From NCBI GenBank assembly GCA_937958105.1, contig CALFXJ010000025.1, forward strand, positions 1 through 58,123: 58,123 bases of DNA, in the 5' to 3' direction. The notes beneath the pieces are model-generated. The model worked only from the letters and a program-made list of their open reading frames with translations. It was not told the origin of the DNA and did not search any database. A program made the translations under genes and the position numbers. This document shows, piece after piece, positions 51,663-58,123 of the stretch. This DNA is from an uncultured Cellvibrio sp. Lineage in GTDB: Bacteria > Pseudomonadota > Gammaproteobacteria > Pseudomonadales > Cellvibrionaceae. The first letter of the stretch is position 1. Each line of letters starts with the position of its first letter.

Positions 51663-51806
51663 ACACCACGACCGAGCTTTTCACTCACTTCTGCCCTTTC
51701 TATACACGCTGATTTCGCACCTTTTGCAGTGCGATTGCTTCTCTCGGCCTGTAGAAAGCCGGTGTGTGAAAAGTGTGCGCCGCCAACCATACCTGAGGAG
51801 GTTGAC

Positions 51807-52967
51807 TTGATTACCGGGGAATCCCACTTGGCTTCTAGAAAGCCCGCGCTACTGGTTCTTGAAGACGGCAGCGTTTTTCGTGGCACTGCAATTGGTGCTG
51901 AAGGTCTGTCTGTTGGTGAGGTGGTGTTCAATACCTCCATCACCGGATACCAGGAAATACTGACCGACCCGTCCTATGCGCAACAAATCGTCACCCTGAC
52001 TTATCCCCATATCGGCAACACCGGTGTCAATTCTGAAGATGCTGAATGTGACACCATCTGGGCCACCGGCCTCGTGATTCGCGACCTGCCTCTGCTTGCC
52101 AGCAACTTCCGCAGTGAACAAAGCCTCTCCGAATACCTCACCGCCAAGAATGTTATCGGCATTGCCGATATCGATACCCGTCGCCTGACCCGCATCCTCC
52201 GTGATAAGGGCGCGCAGAACGGCTGCATCATGGCCGGTGACGATGTGGATGAAGCCAAGGCCCTGGCGGCGGCCAAAGGGTTCCCCGGCCTGAAAGGCAT
52301 GGACCTGGCGAAAGTCGTCAGCGTTAAGCAAAGCTATCGCTGGGAAGAAGGCACCTGGGCGTTGGGCAAGGGCCATGCAAAACCTTCCGGCGATAAAAAA
52401 TTCAAAGTGGTTGCTTATGACTACGGCGTTAAGCGCAATATCCTGAGGATGCTGGCTGACCGCGGCTGTGACATTACTGTCGTCCCGGCTGAAACACCGG
52501 CGCAGGACGTTCTGGCCATGAATCCTGACGGCGTCTTTCTCGCCAATGGTCCCGGGGACCCGGCACCCTGTACCTACGCGATTGAAGCGATCAAGACCAT
52601 CCTCGACACCAACCTCCCGGTATTTGGTATTTGCCTGGGCCATCAGCTGCTGGCGCTGGCCTCCGGTGCCAAGACGATCAAGATGAAGTTCGGTCACCAC
52701 GGTGGTAACCACCCGGTGCAGGATCTGGAAAGCGGCCGGGTCATGATTACAGCTCAGAACCACGGGTTTGCCGTAGAGGAAAGCAGTCTGCCGGCCAACC
52801 TGAAGGCGACGCACAAGTCGCTGTTTGACGGCTCACTGCAAGGCATCCATCGCACCGACAAACCGGCATTCAGCTTCCAGGGGCACCCCGAAGCCAGCCC
52901 CGGACCCCATGATGCCGATGGTCTGTTCGATCACTTCATCGAACTGATGCAAGCGCGTAAAAGCTGA
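51807..52967 (+). CDS. carA: Carbamoyl-phosphate synthase small chain CarA, TTG start
   Basis: A 386-residue glutaminase subunit. The N-domain begins KPALLVLEDGSVFRG and has FNTSITGYQEILTDPSY. The C-terminal class I amidotransferase has GICLGHQLLALA with nucleophile Cys276 and the His-Glu pair in SFQGHPEASPGPHD. The start is the TTG at 51807: GAGGAGG lies 5 bases upstream, and the length is then normal. A longer frame to 51615 would cross the leader hairpin. It gives ammonia to CarB. Confidence 0.93.
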   Translation: MITGESHLASRKPALLVLEDGSVFRGTAIGAEGLSVGEVVFNTSITGYQEILTDPSYAQQIVTLTYPHIGNTGVNSEDAECDTIWATGLVIRDLPLLASNFRSEQSLSEYLTAKNVIGIADIDTRRLTRILRDKGAQNGCIMAGDDVDEAKALAAAKGFPGLKGMDLAKVVSVKQSYRWEEGTWALGKGHAKPSGDKKFKVVAYDYGVKRNILRMLADRGCDITVVPAETPAQDVLAMNPDGVFLANGPGDPAPCTYAIEAIKTILDTNLPVFGICLGHQLLALASGAKTIKMKFGHHGGNHPVQDLESGRVMITAQNHGFAVEESSLPANLKATHKSLFDGSLQGIHRTDKPAFSFQGHPEASPGPHDADGLFDHFIELMQARKS

Positions 52968-53009
52968 GTCCACGGGGCTCGCGTCGCCCTCCCGTGCGAC
53001 ACTGAGCGA

Positions 53010-53099
53010 GTAGGTCGGATTAGCCGCAGGCGTAATCCGACACCACACCTGAATTTGTTATTGCAGTGTCGGATTACGCCTGCGGCTAATCCGACCTAC
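53010..53099. repeat. Inverted pair of REP-like elements between carA and carB
   Basis: Arms 53010-53043 and 53066-53099 are perfect reverse complements over 34 bases, with a 22-base spacer. Each arm is one REP copy (GTAGGTCGGATTAGCCGCAG...). The pair fills most of the 164-base carA-carB gap and would fold into a long hairpin in the operon mRNA. Confidence 0.9.
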
Positions 53100-53131
53100 G
53101 GTCCCCGGACCGATACTAGACTGGAGCAGAC

Positions 53132-56100
53132 ATGCCAAAACGTACCGACATTAATAGTGTTCTGATTCTAGGCGCCGGCCCGATTGTGATCGGCCAGGCC
53201 TGTGAGTTTGACTATTCGGGCGCTCAAGCCTGTAAAGCCCTGCGCGAAGAGGGCTACCGCGTCATCCTGGTGAATTCCAACCCGGCAACCATCATGACCG
53301 ACCCTGCCATGGCTGATGCCACCTACATCGAGCCGATTGAATGGCAGACCGTTGCCAAGATCATCGAGAAAGAGCGCCCGGACGTTATCCTGCCAACCAT
53401 GGGTGGACAGACTGCCCTGAACTGCGCGCTGGCGCTGGCCAAGAACGGTGTGCTGGAAAAATACAATGTCGAACTGATCGGTGCGAAAGAAGAAGCCATC
53501 AACATGGCAGAAGACCGTCACCTCTTTGATCAGGCGATGAAGCGTATCGGTCTGGAATGCGCGCGCGCACGGATTGTTCACTCCATGGAAGAAGCCAAAG
53601 AAGTCCCCAAAGAATTTGGCTTCCCCTGCATCATTCGCCCGTCTTTCACCATGGGCGGTTCCGGTGGCGGTATCGCCTACAACTGGGAAGAATTTGAAGA
53701 GATCTGCGCTCGCGGTCTCGACCTGTCGCCCACCAATGAACTGTTGATTGACGAATCTCTGCTCGGCTGGAAAGAGTATGAGATGGAAGTGGTGCGTGAC
53801 AAAAACGACAACTGCATCATCGTCTGTTCCATCGAAAACTTTGACCCCATGGGCGTCCACACCGGTGACTCCATCACCGTGGCGCCGGCCCAGACCCTGA
53901 CCGATAAGGAATACCAGATCATGCGTAATGCTTCGATCGCGGTATTGCGTGAAATCGGCGTCGAGACTGGTGGTTCCAACGTCCAGTTTGCTGTTAACCC
54001 GGTGGATGGCCGGATGGTGGTGATCGAGATGAACCCGCGGGTATCCCGCTCATCAGCCCTGGCTTCCAAGGCAACTGGTTTCCCCATCGCCAAGGTCGCT
54101 GCCAAGCTGGCGGTCGGTTATACCCTCGACGAACTGCAGAACGAAATTACCGGTGGCGCTACACCGGCGTCCTTCGAACCCTCCATTGACTATGTCGTCA
54201 CCAAGGTCCCGCGTTTTACCTTTGAAAAATTCGGTGATGCGGACGCCCGTCTTACTACCCAGATGAAGTCTGTGGGCGAGGTCATGGCTATCGGCCGTAC
54301 CTTCCAGGAGTCACTGCAAAAAGCCTTACGTGGTCTGGAAGTGGGATCAGCCGGTTTTGAATCCAAGGTGGATTACACCAGCGAAGAGGGCGCAGCCCGT
54401 GTGCGCCGTGAACTGGCCACCCCCGGCGCTGAGCGGATCTGGTACGTAGGTGACGCCTTCCGTATGGGCATGAGCGTGGATGAGGTATTCAAAACATCCG
54501 CTATTGATCCCTGGTTCCTGGTACAGATCAAAGAGCTGATTGATATTGAGCAGTCGCTGCGCGGCAAGTCGCTTACCGATCTGGACGCTGGCAGCATGTT
54601 CCGCCTGAAGCGCAAAGGCTTCTCGGACAAGCGCCTCGCCCTGTTGCTGGGCTGCACGGAAAAAGCTGTGCGCCAGCATCGTCAGCAGCTTGAGGTTCGT
54701 CCGGTCTACAAGCGTGTCGATACCTGTGCTGCGGAGTTCTCTACCTCCACGGCTTATATGTACTCCACTTATGAAGAGGAGTGTGAAGCCAACCCCAGCG
54801 ACAAGAAAAAGATCCTTGTTATTGGCGGTGGACCCAACCGTATCGGTCAGGGCATCGAGTTTGACTACTGCTGTGTGCATGCCGCGCTGGCCATGCGCGA
54901 AGATGGTTATGAAACCATCATGGTCAACTGTAACCCCGAAACCGTATCAACCGACTACGACACCTCTGATCGTCTGTTCTTTGAACCGGTCACGCTGGAA
55001 GACGTGCTCGAAATCGTCCACAAAGAAAAGCCTGTCGGTGTGATCGTACAGTTCGGTGGCCAGACGCCGCTGAAACTGGCGCGTGCACTGGAGGCCGAAG
55101 GCGTACCTATCATCGGTACCAGCCCGGATGCCATCGATAAGGCTGAAGACCGTGAGCGCTTCCAGCAGATGATTGAAAAGCTTGGTCTGCGTCAGCCGCC
55201 GAATGCGATCGTGCGCTCGCTGGAAGAAGCGCTGGTGGCCGCTGATAAAGTTGGCTATCCGCTGGTGGTTCGTCCGTCTTACGTACTGGGTGGTCGCGCC
55301 ATGGAGATCGTCTACAAAGAAGACGAACTGCGTACCTACATGCGTACCGCGGTACAGGTTTCTGAAGATGCGCCGGTGCTGCTTGACCACTTCCTCAACG
55401 CTGCAATCGAAGTAGATATCGATTCTGTCTCTGACAGCAAACAGGTTGTAATCGGTGGAATCATGCAGCACATCGAACAGTGTGGTGTGCACTCCGGTGA
55501 CTCCGCCTGTTCGCTGCCGCCTTACTCGCTGCCGGCTGAGGTGCAGGATGAGATGCGCGAGATCGTCAAGAAGATGGCGATTGAACTGGGCGTTATCGGC
55601 CTGATGAATACCCAGCTGGCTTATCAGGACGGCAAGATTTATGTGATCGAAGTTAACCCGCGCGCGTCACGTACCGTGCCCTTTGTATCCAAGTGCATTG
55701 GTGTGTCACTGGCGAAGGTGGCGGCGCGTTGTCAGGCAGGTGTTTCGCTGGCAGACCAGGGCTTCACCAAAGAGATCATCCCTGATTATTACAGCGTGAA
55801 AGAAGCGGTATTCCCCTTCAATAAATTCCCGGCGGTTGACCCGATCCTCGGCCCGGAGATGAAATCTACCGGTGAGGTCATGGGTATCGGCGATACCTTC
55901 GGCGAAGCCTACGGCAAGTCCCAGCTGGGTGCGAACAACCGTATAGCATCCGGCGGAACCGTCTTTATCAGCGTGCGCGATATGGACAAGGTCGGTATCG
56001 TGCAGGTCGGTAAGGATCTGGCGCAACTGGGCTTCAAGATAGTGGCAACACGCGGCACGGCTGCTGTGTTGAAAGATGCTGGCCTGGATGTGCAGATCGT

Positions 56101-56353
56101 GAACAAGGTTCAGGAAGGCCGTCCCCACATCGTGGATATGATCAAGAACGATGAGATCGATATGATCATCAACACCGTTGAAGGCCGCCAGGCTACCCGG
56201 GACTCTTCATCCATTCGTCGCAATGCTGAAAATCATCGTGTGTATTACACCACCACCCTCGCCGCTGGTGAGGCGGTGTGTATGGCGCTGAAGGGCGAGT
56301 CCCAGATTCAAGTTCGTCGTTTACAGGATTTGCACAAGAGGATAGGTGCATGA
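53132..56353 (+). CDS. carB: Carbamoyl-phosphate synthase large chain CarB
   Basis: A 1073-residue enzyme of two homologous halves. Each has an ATP-grasp domain: ILGAGPIVIGQACEFDYSG at the start and VIGGGPNRIGQGIEFDYCC at about residue 560, with FTMGGSGGGIAYN and SYVLGGRAMEIVY as ATP loops. The C-terminal allosteric MGS-like domain follows from about 940. It makes carbamoyl phosphate for arginine and pyrimidine synthesis. GGAG lies before the ATG. The TGA overlaps the greA ATG. Confidence 0.97.
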   Translation: MPKRTDINSVLILGAGPIVIGQACEFDYSGAQACKALREEGYRVILVNSNPATIMTDPAMADATYIEPIEWQTVAKIIEKERPDVILPTMGGQTALNCALALAKNGVLEKYNVELIGAKEEAINMAEDRHLFDQAMKRIGLECARARIVHSMEEAKEVPKEFGFPCIIRPSFTMGGSGGGIAYNWEEFEEICARGLDLSPTNELLIDESLLGWKEYEMEVVRDKNDNCIIVCSIENFDPMGVHTGDSITVAPAQTLTDKEYQIMRNASIAVLREIGVETGGSNVQFAVNPVDGRMVVIEMNPRVSRSSALASKATGFPIAKVAAKLAVGYTLDELQNEITGGATPASFEPSIDYVVTKVPRFTFEKFGDADARLTTQMKSVGEVMAIGRTFQESLQKALRGLEVGSAGFESKVDYTSEEGAARVRRELATPGAERIWYVGDAFRMGMSVDEVFKTSAIDPWFLVQIKELIDIEQSLRGKSLTDLDAGSMFRLKRKGFSDKRLALLLGCTEKAVRQHRQQLEVRPVYKRVDTCAAEFSTSTAYMYSTYEEECEANPSDKKKILVIGGGPNRIGQGIEFDYCCVHAALAMREDGYETIMVNCNPETVSTDYDTSDRLFFEPVTLEDVLEIVHKEKPVGVIVQFGGQTPLKLARALEAEGVPIIGTSPDAIDKAEDRERFQQMIEKLGLRQPPNAIVRSLEEALVAADKVGYPLVVRPSYVLGGRAMEIVYKEDELRTYMRTAVQVSEDAPVLLDHFLNAAIEVDIDSVSDSKQVVIGGIMQHIEQCGVHSGDSACSLPPYSLPAEVQDEMREIVKKMAIELGVIGLMNTQLAYQDGKIYVIEVNPRASRTVPFVSKCIGVSLAKVAARCQAGVSLADQGFTKEIIPDYYSVKEAVFPFNKFPAVDPILGPEMKSTGEVMGIGDTFGEAYGKSQLGANNRIASGGTVFISVRDMDKVGIVQVGKDLAQLGFKIVATRGTAAVLKDAGLDVQIVNKVQEGRPHIVDMIKNDEIDMIINTVEGRQATRDSSSIRRNAENHRVYYTTTLAAGEAVCMALKGESQIQVRRLQDLHKRIGA

Positions 56354-56829
56354 GTACTAAATTCCCGATGACCGTTCAGGGCGCTGAAAAGCTGCGCCTT
56401 GAATTGGAAGATCTTAAGAAAGTTCAGCGCCCGCGTATCGTGCAGGCGATTGCCGAAGCGCGCGAACACGGTGACCTGAAAGAGAATGCCGAGTATTCAG
56501 CGGCCCGTGAGCAGCAAAGTTTCTGCGAGGGGCGGATTCAGGAGATCGAATCCAAGCTGAGCAATGCGCAGATCATCGACGTCACCGCTATCCCGCACAC
56601 AGGGAAGGTGATCTTCGGCACCACTGTTACCATCATCAACCTCGAAAATGATCAGGCCATGACCTATCAGATCGTAGGCGACGATGAGGCAGATGTTAAA
56701 GCCAACAAGATTTCGGTGAACTCACCCATTGCCCGCGCGCTTGTGGGTAAAGAAGAGGGTGACGTGGTCGTTGTGCGTGCCCCCGGCGGTGAAGTCGAAT
56801 ATGAGATTGACTCGGTACAGCACATCTGA
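56350..56829 (+). CDS. greA: Transcript cleavage factor GreA
   Basis: A 159-residue factor. The N-terminal coiled coil carries the tip acidic residues in HGDLKENAEYSAAREQQSF, and the C-terminal FKBP-like domain ends in PGGEVEYEIDSV. It enters the RNA polymerase secondary channel and rescues backtracked complexes. The ATG at 56350 overlaps the carB stop by 4 bases (ATGA), and a longer frame upstream lies inside carB. A strong terminator follows. Confidence 0.96.
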   Translation: MSTKFPMTVQGAEKLRLELEDLKKVQRPRIVQAIAEAREHGDLKENAEYSAAREQQSFCEGRIQEIESKLSNAQIIDVTAIPHTGKVIFGTTVTIINLENDQAMTYQIVGDDEADVKANKISVNSPIARALVGKEEGDVVVVRAPGGEVEYEIDSVQHI

Positions 56830-56851
56830 TTACTGAGTAGACTGTCTGGTG

Positions 56852-56881
56852 AAAGGCCGATTGGATGTCCAATCGGCCTTT
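56852..56881 (+). terminator. Intrinsic terminator of the car-greA operon
   Basis: A 13-bp stem AAAGGCCGATTGG / CCAATCGGCCTTT with a 4-base loop and a T-rich tail, 22 bases after greA. Confidence 0.9.
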
Positions 56882-57077
56882 TTATTTTTGCGCTGTCGCA
56901 CAAGTCTATTCGCTACAGCCAGTACATCTGTTGCCGTTGAAGCTGCTAATATGGATGACATTCTGTCGACAAGCTATTGTTTTACATGAAGCCGTGCGGC
57001 ACTGTCGCAAACACTTACTGTCAGCGTGATGCAGGGGGTAAAACAGGTGGTTTCTGATCCGGACGTGAAGAGGTGTT

Positions 57078-57950
57078 ATGTCATTAAAGCTATTGTTAAC
57101 CGATGCCAGTAACGCGATTGGCAGTGCCATTGAGCACGAACTGGAGCGTGAGGCATTTAATCTGTTTGTACCCAAGCCCGGTGAAGTGGATTGGAACAAG
57201 TCGACATCGGTTACACAATACGTACGTCTCCTGCGCCCGGATGTTGTGATCAACTGTGTCGGCTGGGAAGACATCCCCAACCCTGCTCAGCTGGGTCAGC
57301 TGACATTGGCTGCGCAACAGATTGCAGCGGCCTGCGCCCCACACAATATCCCCCTGATCCATCTCTCCAGTTACAAAGTCTTTGGCGGTGACAATAAGAG
57401 TATCCATACCGAAAAGGATACGCCTGAGCCTAACAGCGATGCAGGACGGGCTTTCCTGGCCGCTGAAAAGAGTATTGAGCAGCAGCTGACCAAATGGATT
57501 TCGCTCCGCTTGAGCTGGGTGGTCGGCAGCTATGGAGAAAATCATCTGAGCCGCCTGCTGCGGGAGCTGGTTGATAAGCAGCATGCCACTGTCAGCAGCC
57601 GGCTGCGCGGTGCACCTACCGCACTGTCCGATGCGGCACGGGTGGCGGTAGCCATGGCCAAGCAGATTACCTGCGGTGCGGAAAACTGGGGCGTGATGCA
57701 TTACTGCACCAGCGACGCCTGCAGCGAAGCCGAGTTTGCTGAGCAGGTATTACAGGTATTGCAGCAGCAACAGGTGCTGCCGGAAAGTGCGGAGCTGAAT
57801 ATCGTGGATCAGTTGCCAGCGGATGAACCGGTCAGCGCGGTACTGAGCGCGTGGCGGGTACGGGATTATTTCGGCATACAATCACGCACCTGGCGATCAA
57901 GCCTGCTTCCCATGATCAAACAATGGATGCACACCCACATCGACGCTTGA
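57078..57950 (+). CDS. RmlD-like NAD-binding protein with altered active site
   Basis: A 290-residue protein of the dTDP-4-dehydrorhamnose reductase (extended SDR) fold: KLLLTDASNAIGSAI as the nucleotide loop, RPDVVINCVGWEDIPNPAQ, IPLIHLSSYKVFGG, and RAFLAAEKSIEQQL. The usual TGxxGxxG loop has lost glycines (TDASNAIG), and the YxxxK catalytic pair is not kept (LAAEK where Y..SK is expected). It may bind a nucleotide sugar or act as a scaffold rather than a reductase. A separate gene after the greA terminator, with a 248-base gap that shows no other gene. Confidence 0.78.
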   Translation: MSLKLLLTDASNAIGSAIEHELEREAFNLFVPKPGEVDWNKSTSVTQYVRLLRPDVVINCVGWEDIPNPAQLGQLTLAAQQIAAACAPHNIPLIHLSSYKVFGGDNKSIHTEKDTPEPNSDAGRAFLAAEKSIEQQLTKWISLRLSWVVGSYGENHLSRLLRELVDKQHATVSSRLRGAPTALSDAARVAVAMAKQITCGAENWGVMHYCTSDACSEAEFAEQVLQVLQQQQVLPESAELNIVDQLPADEPVSAVLSAWRVRDYFGIQSRTWRSSLLPMIKQWMHTHIDA

Positions 57951-58055
57951 TGCGAAGTGTGTTGAAGGGAGGGGGATGTCGGTGGTGATTGTGGTTGCTG
58001 GCGTGGGGGAGGGGGGTAGCTTGATTAGCAGAAGTGCTTTGCGGCTCCGGAGGAT

Positions 58056-58092
58056 GTCGGATTACGGGGCTTACGCCCCTAATCCGACCTAC
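58056..58092 (-). repeat. REP-like element with enlarged loop stem
   Basis: Minus-strand copy with GTAG head, outer arms GTCGGATTA/TAATCCGAC, and an inner arm GGGGC/GCCCC that lengthens the hairpin. The sequence from 57951 to the window end holds no gene. Confidence 0.8.
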
Positions 58093-58123
58093 ACAAACTC
58101 AGGCAAATGTCGGGTTGCGGTGC

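Overview
The window is a 58 kb piece of a gammaproteobacterial chromosome. It most resembles a polysaccharide-degrading marine or soil bacterium of the Cellvibrio/Cellvibrionaceae type. This placement is inferred from content: a lipoprotein GH11 xylanase, a CE2-type esterase, a GH15/GH13/GH97 starch locus with a large TonB-dependent receptor, Pseudomonas-like housekeeping order (hisI-hisE-tatABC, nrdR-ribD-ribE-ribBA-ribH-nusB-thiL-pgpA, dapB-carA-carB-greA), and many GTAG-headed palindromic repeats. No rRNA, tRNA, CRISPR array, prophage or intact insertion sequence was seen.

Layout. 1-6 kb: the end of one gene, a DUF6748 exported protein, and a four-gene efflux-type ABC operon (HlyD-like adaptor, ATPase, two FtsX-like permeases). 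6-11 kb: a loose run of small accessory genes (HD hydrolase, GFA protein, truncated GNAT, a membrane-anchored DUF4177-like protein, GNAT, LysE exporter, GH11 xylanase lipoprotein, SRPBCC protein). 11-24 kb: a malto-oligosaccharide/starch locus with LacI regulator, MFS sugar transporter, GH15 lipoprotein, cytoplasmic GH13, TonB receptor and periplasmic GH97. TGCATACGTATGCA-like operator candidates lie in its two main promoter regions. 24-34 kb: NTF2-like, DUF2061 and peroxiredoxin genes; a minus-strand unit FAD oxidoreductase / aldo-keto reductase / hisI / hisE / tatA / tatB / tatC; a CE2-like esterase with waaA; then OsmC and three small unknown proteins. 34-41 kb: DUF3300 His-rich protein, minCDE, a DnaQ-like exonuclease, MAPEG protein, and an overlapping three-gene membrane/stress operon (DUF3618, holin-X-like, helical anchored protein). 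41-58 kb: glyA, nrdR and the riboflavin cluster, nusB, thiL, pgpA, an aspartic protease, ribA, dapB, carA, carB, greA and a degenerate RmlD-like protein.

How the parts work together. The starch locus can be read as one pathway. Oligosaccharides cross the outer membrane through the TonB receptor, are trimmed by GH15 and GH97 outside the cytoplasm, cross the inner membrane by the MFS carrier, and are finished by GH13, with LacI as the likely repressor. The riboflavin cluster has a RibBA whose GTP cyclohydrolase half has lost its zinc ligands, while a complete RibA sits about 3.4 kb downstream.

The clearest non-gene signal is a family of REP-like elements: GTAG followed by GTCGGATTA...TAATCCGAC. 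They occur singly, as inverted pairs (notably 34-nt perfect arms between carA and carB) and as a decayed tandem cluster before carA. I found no wholly new system. The best candidates for follow-up are the repeat family, the LacI operators, the carA leader hairpin, the DUF4177-like membrane protein and the 33 kb run of small unknown genes.
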